A DNA stretch of 64,000 bases from Sphingobacteriales bacterium (lineage in GTDB: Bacteria; Bacteroidota; Bacteroidia; Chitinophagales; JADIYW01): the NCBI GenBank assembly GCA_947460245.1, contig CANHGL010000003.1:48942-112941 (forward strand), written 5' to 3'. The notes beneath the pieces are model-generated. The model made no database searches. It was not told the origin of the DNA and was given only the letters and a program-made list of their open reading frames with translations. The stretch's first letter is position 1; each line of letters begins with the position of its first letter. A program made the translations under genes and the position numbers. Shown piece by piece: positions 35,268-42,462 of this stretch.

Positions 35268-35873
35268 ATGAAAATATTCTGTGTAGGATTAAACTATAAG
35301 GAGCACATTGCAGAGATGAAGCATGCTGCGTTTCCGGAAAGCCCGGTAATATTCATGAAGCCACCTACAGCTTTGCTTAAAAATGGACAGTCATTTTTTT
35401 ATCCTGATTTTTCCAGCGATGTACACTATGAAGGAGAGATAGTGTTGCGCGTGTGTAAGAATGGTAAGAAGATAGATAAAAAATTTGCACATAAATACTA
35501 CGACGCTTTTACATTAGGATTTGATTTTACAGCTCGTGATTTACAGGCTGAGCAAAAAAGTAAAGGATGGCCTTGGGAAATTGCAAAAGGTTTCGATGGT
35601 TCGGCTTTCATTGGTGATTTTATCCCTTTGGTTAGCAATAAAATTATTTCATTTTCTATCTTAAAAAATAAAGAAATAGTACAGCAGGGAGATACTTCTA
35701 TGCTGTTATTTTCATTTGATGAAATTGTAAGTTATATTTCCAAATTCTTTACCTTACAACAAGGTGACCTTATTTACACAGGTACTCCAAAGGGGGTAGG
35801 TGCGGTTAAAATAGGAGACGTGCTGGAGGGATTTGTAGAGGATAAATTACTGGTAAGCTGTACTATAAAGTAG
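35268..35873 (+). CDS. Fumarylacetoacetate hydrolase family protein
   Basis: 201 residues, the short FAHD1-like form. Motifs: FCVGLNYKEHIAEM, PVIFMKPPTALL, VHYEGEIVLRV (metal-binding glutamates), GFDFTARDLQ, KGFDGSAFIG and LIYTGTPKGVG. Members act as acylpyruvate hydrolases or oxaloacetate decarboxylases or in aromatic degradation; the substrate here is not clear. It converges with the FAD oxidase gene with 3 bp between them. Confidence 0.88.
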   Translation: MKIFCVGLNYKEHIAEMKHAAFPESPVIFMKPPTALLKNGQSFFYPDFSSDVHYEGEIVLRVCKNGKKIDKKFAHKYYDAFTLGFDFTARDLQAEQKSKGWPWEIAKGFDGSAFIGDFIPLVSNKIISFSILKNKEIVQQGDTSMLLFSFDEIVSYISKFFTLQQGDLIYTGTPKGVGAVKIGDVLEGFVEDKLLVSCTIK

Positions 35874-35876
35874 GTA

Positions 35877-37163
35877 TCAGCAAAATAGTTTTTTAATTAT
35901 ATTGTTAGAGAATTTTTCGTTTGGGTCTGCTTGTTCTTTATGCATTATAAAATCCTTGTATTTTGGATAGTTTGCTTCTAGGTATTCTTTGCTTACATTA
36001 AATTCCTTACCCCAATGTGGTCTTCCATGGTGTTGCATGGCAAAGGTCTCAAAGGTCTTTAGGATGTTATCCCATTGTTCGTCTTCATGATTGTATGCTC
36101 CAATCCATATAGAATCTCTGCCATAGCATTCACTTAGCCAAAATTCATCTCCCTTTGTAAATCGTATTTCCTGGATAAAGTTAAAAGTGAAGTCAGATTC
36201 TGTAAATAATTGCTGATAACCTTTCAGGATTTCTTTTGCATTTTTAATGTCAAATGCCCATTCAGTTTCCCGGTGTTTTGGTGGTTCGGGTACATTAAAT
36301 ACTAAGAAGCTTTTCTCTATTCTATCCAATGGACCCTTCATTTGTCCGGTAAGAAATCTATTTATAGGGTTTCGCCATTTATTAACCAGATTTCCGACTT
36401 TAACCAATATTCTGTATGCCCAAACAGAGAGTATATCATCTTTCAAAATCTTTCTTATTTTGCTATCATTGCTTTCTTGTTGTGTTCTTGTATAGGTGTA
36501 GACTACTACTTCTTTAGTTGGAGGAAACCACCATAATTTAAAGTGGTCATATTGAAGGTAGGTATCTAAATGCTCAATTACCTCATCAAAGGTATAGGTA
36601 TAGGTTTGGTCATGCAGGCGAAATGCTTTGGTTACTTTCAAGGTCATTTCTGTGATAACGCCAAGACATCCAAGTCCTATAATAGCGGCATTAAATGCTT
36701 CTTCTTCCTTATTATAGGTTATTTTTTCTCCATTGGCATTAATTAAATTGAATTCCAAAACTTGTGAGGCTAAACATTGAAACGCAATACCACTGCCATG
36801 CGTACCGGTGGCAATAGCTCCTGCAAGTGACTGTTTAGCTATAGAACCAAGATTTATGAGTGCAAATCCCTCCTTATCCAATAATTCATTTAATTGATAT
36901 AGTTTGATGCCTGCCTGTACCCGAATAGTCTCTTGCGCTTTATCAAAGGAAATGACCTTATTGAATTTGTCTAAGTTTATTAGTAATTCTTCGCTCTCAC
37001 AAAGTGCAGACCAAGAGTGCCCGGTTCCTACCACTCTTATTTTTGCATATTTACGGATAAGTTCAATAATCTCCTCTTCCGTTTCTGGTTGGCAGTAATA
37101 TTGCGATTTATTCTGAATGTTTCTTGCCCAGTTTTTAAAGTTATAACCGGTAGTGATTTTCAT
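35877..37163 (-). CDS. FAD-linked oxidase of the aldonolactone oxidase family
   Basis: 428 residues. An N-terminal FAD-binding PCMH domain (VVGTGHSWSALCESEELLINL, SLAGAIATGTHGSG, LGCLGVITEMTLKV) is followed by the D-arabinono-1,4-lactone oxidase domain, ending in the family HWGK motif (RPHWGKEF). Relatives oxidise sugar lactones or alditols with oxygen or another acceptor. No signal peptide is seen, so it is cytoplasmic. Confidence 0.88.
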   Translation of the reverse strand: MKITTGYNFKNWARNIQNKSQYYCQPETEEEIIELIRKYAKIRVVGTGHSWSALCESEELLINLDKFNKVISFDKAQETIRVQAGIKLYQLNELLDKEGFALINLGSIAKQSLAGAIATGTHGSGIAFQCLASQVLEFNLINANGEKITYNKEEEAFNAAIIGLGCLGVITEMTLKVTKAFRLHDQTYTYTFDEVIEHLDTYLQYDHFKLWWFPPTKEVVVYTYTRTQQESNDSKIRKILKDDILSVWAYRILVKVGNLVNKWRNPINRFLTGQMKGPLDRIEKSFLVFNVPEPPKHRETEWAFDIKNAKEILKGYQQLFTESDFTFNFIQEIRFTKGDEFWLSECYGRDSIWIGAYNHEDEQWDNILKTFETFAMQHHGRPHWGKEFNVSKEYLEANYPKYKDFIMHKEQADPNEKFSNNIIKKLFC

Positions 37164-37249
37164 GCCTTAAATGTATGAAAAATGATCTAAATCGATTTTA
37201 ATTATTAAACGAATTTTTCCGTCATATGAACCTAATAAATAGTAACAAT

Positions 37250-37280
37250 TTTGTTTTAATAGGGAGATTGTATATTTTTG
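37250..37280 (+). promoter_or_regulatory. metK promoter, full Bacteroidota consensus
   Basis: TTTG at 37250-37253, a 19-bp spacer, then TATTTTTG at 37273-37280. Both boxes and the spacing fit the -33/-7 consensus of the phylum's primary sigma factor. The leader to the ATG at 37319 would be about 33 nt, too short for a known SAM riboswitch. Confidence 0.75.
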
Positions 37281-37318
37281 CTACTCAATCCATTTTTTAA
37301 TTTTTTAAATAATATACA

Positions 37319-38578
37319 ATGCCTTATTTATTTACTTCAGAATCCGTTTCAGAAGGACATCCGGATAAAGTAGCCGACCAGATTTCTGATGCATTAATCG
37401 ATCATTTCTTAGCCTATGATGCACAATCAAAAGTGGCTTGTGAAACTTTGGTTACAACAGGCCAGGTAGTTCTTGCCGGTGAAGTAAAATCAAAAGCATA
37501 TTTAGATGTTCAGGATATTGCAAGGGATGTAATAAAGAAAATAGGTTACACCAAGTCGGAATATATGTTTGAAGCAAATTCTTGTGGTATTTTATCTGCA
37601 ATCCATGAACAGTCTCCAGATATTAACCAGGGAGTAGAGCGCAAGAAACCTGAAGAGCAGGGTGCAGGAGATCAGGGGATGATGTTTGGTTATGCTTCAC
37701 GTGAGACCGATAACTTTATGCCGCTTCCATTGGAATTAGCTCATTTGTTATTACGTGAATTAGCTGCTATCCGCAGAGAAGGCAAGGTGATGAAGTATCT
37801 TCGACCGGATGCGAAATCACAAGTTACTATAGAGTATGATGACAATAATAAACCTACTCGTGTAGATGCGATTGTAATATCTACACAGCACGATGACTTT
37901 GCAAAGGATAGTGTGATGTTGAAAAAAATCAAGGATGATGTAATAAGTATATTGATACCACGTATTCTCAAAAAATTACCTAAGCGTGTACAGTTATTAT
38001 TCAATGATAAAATTAAGTATCACGTAAATCCCACAGGTAAGTTTGTTATTGGTGGCCCTCACGGAGATACCGGTTTAACAGGCAGGAAGATAATAGTAGA
38101 TACTTACGGTGGTAAGGGAGCACATGGCGGTGGGGCTTTTTCTGGTAAAGACCCGAGTAAGGTAGACAGAAGTGCAGCATATGCTACACGACATATTGCC
38201 AAGCATTTAGTAGCAGCTGGAGTTTGTGATGAGGTATTAGTGCAGGTTGCTTATGCTATCGGTGTAGCACAGCCTGTAGGTCTATATGTAAATACTTATG
38301 GAACTGCTAAGGTGAAGCTTTCAGATGGTGATATTGCCAGGGTGGTTGCTAAGCTGCCTGAATTTGATATGCGTCCTTATTTCATAGAGAAGCGTTTTAA
38401 CTTGCGCACACCAATTTACGCGGAGACGGCTGCATATGGTCATATGGGACGCGAAAGTAAAGTGGTAGATAAGGTATTTAACAAAGGAAAGGATAATGAA
38501 TTGAAGGTGAAGGTTAAGTTATTTCCTTGGGAAGAGTTAAATGCAGTTGGAGTAGTGAAAAAAGCTTTTAAGCTATAA
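37319..38578 (+). CDS. metK: S-adenosylmethionine synthetase
   Basis: 419 residues. Motifs: [19 protein letters not shown] at the N terminus, [12 protein letters not shown], the P-loop-like [14 protein letters not shown], and [19 protein letters not shown]. It makes SAM from methionine and ATP. It stands alone between its own promoter and terminator. Confidence 0.97.
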   Translation: MPYLFTSESVSEGHPDKVADQISDALIDHFLAYDAQSKVACETLVTTGQVVLAGEVKSKAYLDVQDIARDVIKKIGYTKSEYMFEANSCGILSAIHEQSPDINQGVERKKPEEQGAGDQGMMFGYASRETDNFMPLPLELAHLLLRELAAIRREGKVMKYLRPDAKSQVTIEYDDNNKPTRVDAIVISTQHDDFAKDSVMLKKIKDDVISILIPRILKKLPKRVQLLFNDKIKYHVNPTGKFVIGGPHGDTGLTGRKIIVDTYGGKGAHGGGAFSGKDPSKVDRSAAYATRHIAKHLVAAGVCDEVLVQVAYAIGVAQPVGLYVNTYGTAKVKLSDGDIARVVAKLPEFDMRPYFIEKRFNLRTPIYAETAAYGHMGRESKVVDKVFNKGKDNELKVKVKLFPWEELNAVGVVKKAFKL

Positions 38579-38596
38579 ATCATAATATTCTCTTAT

Positions 38597-38622
38597 AAAG
38601 TCCGCTTTTGCGGACTTTTTTT
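38597..38622 (+). terminator. Intrinsic terminator after metK
   Basis: A 9-bp stem AAAGTCCGC/GCGGACTTT with a TTTT loop and a following T-run, 19 bp after the metK stop. Confidence 0.93.
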
Positions 38623-38656
38623 ATTTAGCATAATTTTTAAATAAAGAATCTATTCT

Positions 38657-38664
38657 TATCTTTG
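38657..38664 (+). promoter_or_regulatory. tRNA-Ser promoter -7 box
   Basis: TATCTTTG fits TAnnTTTG and ends 4 bp before the first base of the tRNA. Transcription would start at or very near the mature 5' end, leaving little for RNase P to remove. Confidence 0.55.
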
Positions 38665-38668
38665 TGTC

Positions 38669-38753
38669 AGAGAGATGGCAGAGCGGTCGAATGCGGCGGT
38701 CTTGAAAACCGTTGACTGTTAAAGGTCCGGGGGTTCGAATCCCTCTCTCTCTG
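38669..38753 (+). tRNA. tRNA-Ser, anticodon UGA
   Basis: 85 nt with all arms visible: acceptor AGAGAGA/TCTCTCT, D-arm GCA..TGC, anticodon stem GCGGT/ACCGT around loop CTTGAAA (anticodon TGA), a long variable arm as in class II tRNAs, and T-arm GGGGG-TTCGAAT-CCCTC. The discriminator is G. The 3' CCA is not encoded (CTC follows), so it must be added by nucleotidyltransferase. It reads UCA and, by wobble, other UCN serine codons. Confidence 0.96.
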
Positions 38754-38760
38754 CTCCTCA

Positions 38761-38788
38761 AAGTTCCCGTTATATCGGGAACTTTTTT
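38761..38788 (+). terminator. Intrinsic terminator after tRNA-Ser
   Basis: Stem AAGTTCCCG/CGGGAACTT with loop TTATAT and a T-run, 7 bp after the tRNA. Confidence 0.92.
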
Positions 38789-38794
38789 ATTTTT

Positions 38795-38816
38795 ATAGTA
38801 CTTCAAGATATACTAT
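38795..38816. promoter_or_regulatory. Inverted repeat over the start codon of the Crp/Fnr gene
   Basis: ATAGTA-N10-TACTAT, where the right arm contains the first bases of the ATG. A dyad here could serve autoregulation. It is AT-rich and could be chance. Confidence 0.3.
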
Positions 38817-39438
38817 GTCTGAATTAGATAATATCACAGAATTTAAATCATCCCCGGAAGTGATCGTAAAACTATTAAAATACGGCATTCCAAAGTCTTT
38901 TAAAGAAGGGGATATAATACTGAATGAACATGCTTATGTAAAATCTATACCTATAGTAACTTCAGGAAGTATAAGGGTATTGCGTTCCGACGATGATGGA
39001 AAGGAAATATTATTGTATTATATCCGGTCGGGTGAAAGTTGTATTATGTCTTTTTTGGGAGGCATGCATAATGATACCAGTAAGGTGAGAGCAGTTGCAG
39101 AGGAAGACGCAGAAATTCTTTTTATTCCTATTGATAAGGTATTGTTGCTTATAAAGGAATATCCGCAGTTTCTGGATTATACTTTTAATTTATATCATAA
39201 GCGCTTCGAGGAATTATTGGAAGTAGTTAATGCCGTTGCATTTAAAAAAGTTGATCAGCGTTTATTGGGCCTTATTAAGCTAAAGGCTCAGCATACCGGC
39301 AATAAGGTTATATCAGTAACGCATGAGCAACTCGCAACAGAACTGGGTACAGCCAGAGTGGTTGTATCAAGGCTGCTAAAACAGATGGAAGATGATGGGA
39401 TTGTTCAGCTAAGCAGAAATAAGGTAGTGCTTGTGTAA
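38815..39438 (+). CDS. Crp/Fnr family transcription regulator
   Basis: 207 residues. The N-terminal cNMP-binding-type beta-roll (~25-120, IPIVTSGSIRVLRSDDDGKEI) is joined by a long helix to a C-terminal winged helix (VTHEQLATELGTARVVVSRLLKQMEDDGIV). It has only one cysteine (C76, in GESCIMSFLGG), so it cannot carry an FNR-type [4Fe-4S] cluster; the lone Cys in the beta-roll might sense thiol or sulfur oxidation. The genes that follow are rhodanese/thioredoxin/TSUP genes, which suggests it controls them. The terminators of metK and the tRNA isolate it upstream. Confidence 0.9.
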   Translation: MSELDNITEFKSSPEVIVKLLKYGIPKSFKEGDIILNEHAYVKSIPIVTSGSIRVLRSDDDGKEILLYYIRSGESCIMSFLGGMHNDTSKVRAVAEEDAEILFIPIDKVLLLIKEYPQFLDYTFNLYHKRFEELLEVVNAVAFKKVDQRLLGLIKLKAQHTGNKVISVTHEQLATELGTARVVVSRLLKQMEDDGIVQLSRNKVVLV

Positions 39439-39448
39439 CTTAAGTAAC
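39435..39448 (+). promoter_or_regulatory. Candidate operator GTAACTTAAGTAAC
   Basis: It begins inside the last codons of the regulator gene and lies 22 bp before the -7 box of the DUF2892 gene. It shares 11 of 14 positions with GTAACAAAAGTAGC at 40119-40132, before the rhodanese gene. A shared site for the Crp/Fnr protein is an inference. Confidence 0.3.
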
Positions 39449-39470
39449 TAATTAGTTCTTTTAAAGACTT

Positions 39471-39478
39471 TACATTTG
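39471..39478 (+). promoter_or_regulatory. -7 box for the DUF2892-TSUP pair
   Basis: TACATTTG fits TAnnTTTG, 40 bp before the chosen ATG at 39519. No clear -33 TTG. The lack of a good -33 element is compatible with activator dependence. Confidence 0.45.
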
Positions 39479-39518
39479 TTCTAAATAAGTGCAATATTAT
39501 AGTCTAAAATTATTAGTT

Positions 39519-39722
39519 ATGAAAAAGAATATGGGTTCATTAGACAGAGCGTTGAGGTTATTGGTTGCAGCCGTTATTATTGTATTGTTTTTTACGCACG
39601 TGATTTCGGGTAGTTTGGCAATTGTATTACTGGTATTGGCAGCTGTTTTTATTCTTACCAGTTTTATGAGTTTTTGTCCCTTATATTTACCTTTGGGTAT
39701 CTCCACTTTAAAACAGGAATAA
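39519..39722 (+). CDS. DUF2892 small membrane protein (YgaP membrane-domain-like)
   Basis: 67 residues from ATG 39519; the track's GTG at 39489 adds ten unlike residues. The family signature is clear: NMGSLDRALRLLVA, then two helices and FCPLYLPLGIST. In Escherichia coli YgaP this domain is fused to a rhodanese; here a separate rhodanese gene lies about 470 bp downstream. It ends 6 bp before the TSUP gene. Confidence 0.85.
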   Translation: MKKNMGSLDRALRLLVAAVIIVLFFTHVISGSLAIVLLVLAAVFILTSFMSFCPLYLPLGISTLKQE

Positions 39723-39728
39723 TAGCAT

Positions 39729-40103
39729 ATGGGTATACAAACATTTTTAATCATCGGATTTATAGGTCTTTTAGGAGGTCTTCTAGGAGGTCTTTTAGGG
39801 TTAGGTGGCGCAATTATCATTATACCTTCATTAGTTTTCTTTTTAGGGTTTTCACAACTCACTGCTCAGGGTACAACTTTGTTAATGATGGTATTGCCTG
39901 TTGGTGCTTTGGCAGCATGGGAGTATTATCAAAAAGGGCATATTGATATAAAGGCAGCTTTGATATTAGGCGCTTTCTTCTTTGTTGGAGCATTTGTAGG
40001 CTCGAAATTTGCCATGCGTATTCCTCAAGAGATTTTAAAAAAATCTTTTGCTGTAGTCTTAGTACTAGTTGCTATCAAGATTTGGTTTTACGACAAGAAT
40101 TAA
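39729..40103 (+). CDS. Half-size TauE/SafE (TSUP) family membrane protein
   Basis: 124 residues with four helices. GGLLGGLLGLGGAIIIIPSLV and AQGTTLLMMVLPVGALAA match one repeat of the TSUP family, whose usual members (~250 aa) have two such repeats. A single-repeat protein would have to form a dimer. TSUP proteins move sulfite, thiosulfate or organosulfonates, which fits the sulfur-related neighbours. Confidence 0.82.
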   Translation: MGIQTFLIIGFIGLLGGLLGGLLGLGGAIIIIPSLVFFLGFSQLTAQGTTLLMMVLPVGALAAWEYYQKGHIDIKAALILGAFFFVGAFVGSKFAMRIPQEILKKSFAVVLVLVAIKIWFYDKN

Positions 40104-40123
40104 GATAATTGCCTATCTGTAAC

Positions 40124-40161
40124 AAAAGTAGCTTTAGCATTATGTGTGGTGTGCTACTTTT
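40124..40161 (+). other. 9-bp inverted repeat between the TSUP and rhodanese genes
   Basis: AAAAGTAGC (40124-40132) and GCTACTTTT (40153-40161) can pair around a 20-nt loop, followed by TATATT. It could be a weak terminator for the TSUP transcript or a leader hairpin for the rhodanese mRNA. Its left arm overlaps the candidate operator at 40119-40132. Confidence 0.4.
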
Positions 40162-40188
40162 ATATTCATCACTTATCAAAATTATAGC

Positions 40189-40503
40189 ATGATACAGAAA
40201 ATTAAGAATTTATTGGGTTTTGAAGCTCCCCTTGATTTTAAGAAATTGCTTGAGGATGGAGGAGCAATTATTGATGTTCGTTCCGTAGGTGAATTTCAGA
40301 GTGGGCATATTAAAGGTTCTGTTAATATACCATTGCAAAATTTGAGTCAACACCTCTCTAAATTAAAAAAAGATAAGCCGGTTATTACCTGCTGTGCCTC
40401 TGGAATGAGGAGCGCTTCTGCAAAAAGTATCTTAAAGTCAAGTGGTTTTAAAGAAGTATATAATGGCGGTGGATGGATGAGTTTACAAAATAAAATCAGA
40501 TAA
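40189..40503 (+). CDS. Single-domain rhodanese-like sulfurtransferase
   Basis: 104 residues from ATG 40189; the upstream GTG of the track lies inside the inverted repeat and is less likely. Rhodanese fold with IIDVRSVGEFQSGHIKGSVNIPL and active loop CCASGMRS, the catalytic residue being C69 with an adjacent C68. It has no signal peptide, so it is cytoplasmic. It carries persulfide sulfur and could pass it to the thioredoxin two genes on. The next gene starts two bases after its stop. Confidence 0.9.
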   Translation: MIQKIKNLLGFEAPLDFKKLLEDGGAIIDVRSVGEFQSGHIKGSVNIPLQNLSQHLSKLKKDKPVITCCASGMRSASAKSILKSSGFKEVYNGGGWMSLQNKIR

Positions 40504-40505
40504 CC

Positions 40506-40769
40506 TTGAAGGAGCGGATTTTAACAGGATGGGATTTCCAAAGAACAGTATTTGCTGTAATGGGGATTTTTATAATAGTGCAGTCTATTTTGGATGAGCA
40601 ATGGTTTGGTCTATTTTTTGGTACCTATTTCGCATCTATGGGTGTATTTCGTTTTGGTTGCGGTGCCGGAAATTGTTATGGGGGGACATATTATAAGGAG
40701 GCCCAAAATATATCATCAGTTAAGTTGCCATCTGAGGATATTTTATTTGAGGAAATAAAAAATAAGTAA
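40506..40769 (+). CDS. Small membrane protein with C-terminal cysteine motif, unknown
   Basis: 87 residues from a TTG start (two bases after the rhodanese stop); the first internal ATG would cut into the first helix. Two hydrophobic segments (~12-28, ~33-47) are followed by FRFGCGAGNCYGG, a small Cys-rich loop, and a polar tail. I do not recognise a named family. The position between rhodanese and thioredoxin suggests a thiol or metal role. It ends one base before the thioredoxin gene. Confidence 0.7.
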   Translation: MKERILTGWDFQRTVFAVMGIFIIVQSILDEQWFGLFFGTYFASMGVFRFGCGAGNCYGGTYYKEAQNISSVKLPSEDILFEEIKNK

Positions 40770-40770
40770 G

Positions 40771-41067
40771 ATGTCATCATTTTCAGATTTAATTCATTCC
40801 GACAAACCCGTATTGGTTGATTTCTTTGCGGAATGGTGTGGACCTTGTAAGATGGTAAAGCCTGTATTGGAAGGCCTTAAGAAAAAGGTAGGTAATAAGG
40901 CAACTATTATCAAAATTGATATTGACAAAAACAAGCATGCGGCTAATACCTACCGGATTCAGAGTGTACCCACACTTATGCTATTTAAAAATGGCAAGAT
41001 ACTATGGAGACAGTCTGGGGTTCCTTCAGTAGGTCAGTTGGAACAACTCATTAATAGTAATCTATAA
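40771..41067 (+). CDS. Thioredoxin
   Basis: 98 residues. The active site is WCGPC (C23, C26) in VDFFAEWCGPCKMVKP, and the cis-proline lies in IQSVPTLMLFKNG. It has no signal peptide, so it is a cytoplasmic dithiol reductant. In this island it may reduce rhodanese-bound persulfide. It need not be the main housekeeping thioredoxin, so I give no trxA symbol. Confidence 0.93.
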   Translation: MSSFSDLIHSDKPVLVDFFAEWCGPCKMVKPVLEGLKKKVGNKATIIKIDIDKNKHAANTYRIQSVPTLMLFKNGKILWRQSGVPSVGQLEQLINSNL

Positions 41068-41111
41068 AAATTCTTAAGTAAAAGAATATTACATCTAATA
41101 AAATATAAAAA

Positions 41112-41825
41112 ATGAAAAGTCATCTAATTTTTATACTTACAGGCTTAATTCTTTTCAGTAATTCGTGTTCTAATGGTCAATCCAGTTCAGGAAATAAGAA
41201 TCTTTCTGCAATGGAATTTTCAGATAAAATTAAGCAAACTCCCTCTGCTAAGGTCATTGATGTCAGAACTCCAGAGGAATTTGAAAAAGGACATTTGCCC
41301 AATGCATTAAACATAGATTGTAATAACAATGATTTTCAAATTCAGATTTCAAAAATAGATAAATCAAAACCTGTATTTGTCTATTGCCTTAGTGGCGGAA
41401 GAAGTTCTTCAGCGGCAAGTAAAATGAGGTCAGATGGATTTACGGAGGTTTATGAGTTAAATGGTGGAATTATGAAATGGAGAGCAGCAGGCTTGCCTGA
41501 AACGACTAGTTCTAGAGTCGTCTCTAGTGGTATGACTGTTCAGCAATTTCAAGAATTGATTAATTCTGATCAATTAGTTTTAGTAGATTTTTATGCAGAT
41601 TGGTGCGGACCTTGTAAAAAAATGAAACCTTATCTGGAGGAGATTGCTATTGCTATGAATGGCAAGGTTAAAGTCGTCAGGATAAATGCCGATGATCATC
41701 AGGAGATTTGCAAAGTATTAAAAATAGATGCATTACCTGTTCTGCAGCTCTATAAAAAAAAGAATTTAATCTGGTCTAACTCAGGATATATAAATAAAGA
41801 GAATGTGCTAAAGCAGCTTCAATAG
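41112..41825 (+). CDS. Rhodanese-thioredoxin fusion lipoprotein
   Basis: 237 residues. The signal peptide ends in a lipobox-like FSNSC (C19), so the protein is exported and lipid-anchored. Residues ~32-130 are a rhodanese domain with VIDVRTPEEFEKGHLPNAL and active Cys C92 (YCLSGGRSSS). Residues ~140-237 are a thioredoxin domain with WCGPC (C165, C168) and cis-Pro in IDALPVLQLY. Fusion puts sulfur transfer and disulfide chemistry in one periplasmic protein. It mirrors the separate cytoplasmic rhodanese and thioredoxin just upstream. Confidence 0.92.
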   Translation: MKSHLIFILTGLILFSNSCSNGQSSSGNKNLSAMEFSDKIKQTPSAKVIDVRTPEEFEKGHLPNALNIDCNNNDFQIQISKIDKSKPVFVYCLSGGRSSSAASKMRSDGFTEVYELNGGIMKWRAAGLPETTSSRVVSSGMTVQQFQELINSDQLVLVDFYADWCGPCKKMKPYLEEIAIAMNGKVKVVRINADDHQEICKVLKIDALPVLQLYKKKNLIWSNSGYINKENVLKQLQ

Positions 41826-41829
41826 CTAA

Positions 41830-42459
41830 TTATTTCGAGTATAATGGAGAGCCTTCTATTATTGAAATGACTTCTTCGTCACTAACCTGTTCGAAATTTT
41901 CGTAGAACTGCCCTACGCTTACAAAGTTCGATGGAGTATATAAGCATATAAAATCATCAACTTCCTGTTCTAATTTTTTGGCTGTTTCTGCAGGTGCAAC
42001 TGCTGTACATAGAATAATTTTTTTAGGATGACTCTTTCTGATTAGTTTAATCGTCGCGAGTATAGTGTTTCCGGTAGCAATTCCATCATCTACAATAATT
42101 ACTGTTTTCCCGCTAATATTAATGGGTTTTCTACTGCCCATAAATTTCTTGTATTGCTCTTTTAGTTTTTTACGGATTTCAATAATTTCATCTAAAATAT
42201 AAGGTTCATTAGGGTCTATGTTGCTGTTTAATACCGCAGATTCCATGCTGATGGCTCCAATAGCATATTCTTTATTGGATGGGTGTCCTATTTTTTTGGT
42301 GAAAATAAGTTCGAGAGGAAATTTTAAATTTTCCGCAATAAGATGTCCGATGGGAACACCACCCCTCGGAACAGCTAATACGACTCCATCCTCACCTCTA
42401 TATTTGCCTAATAAAGGGATTAATTGATTGGCAACGTCTATTCGATCCTTAAATTGCAT
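41830..42459 (-). CDS. Type I phosphoribosyltransferase-domain protein
   Basis: 209 residues. The PRPP loop VIIVDDGIATGNTI is diagnostic. The N terminus carries VVLAVPRGGVPIG and LIFTKKIGHPSNKEYAIGAI, typical of the uncharacterised PRTase group found beside or fused to dienelactone hydrolase or erythromycin esterase domains. The base it acts on is unknown. It starts 3 bp after the hydrolase gene. The stop is 4 bp from the convergent rhodanese-thioredoxin gene. Confidence 0.88.
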   Translation of the reverse strand: MQFKDRIDVANQLIPLLGKYRGEDGVVLAVPRGGVPIGHLIAENLKFPLELIFTKKIGHPSNKEYAIGAISMESAVLNSNIDPNEPYILDEIIEIRKKLKEQYKKFMGSRKPINISGKTVIIVDDGIATGNTILATIKLIRKSHPKKIILCTAVAPAETAKKLEQEVDDFICLYTPSNFVSVGQFYENFEQVSDEEVISIIEGSPLYSK

Positions 42460-42462
42460 TTG

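Noticed and set aside
37164-37318. Possible SAM riboswitch before metK
   Set aside because: The consensus promoter leaves only about 33 nt of leader and no SAM-aptamer features are visible.
38621-38806. 61-aa minus-strand ORF over the tRNA
   Set aside because: It is the antisense translation of tRNA-Ser and its terminator (ERGIRTPGPL-type peptides are a known misannotation).
39497-39862. 121-aa minus-strand ORF opposite DUF2892 and TSUP
   Set aside because: Both plus-strand genes are clear family members; the reverse frame has a composition artefact (PKRPPRRPPKR).
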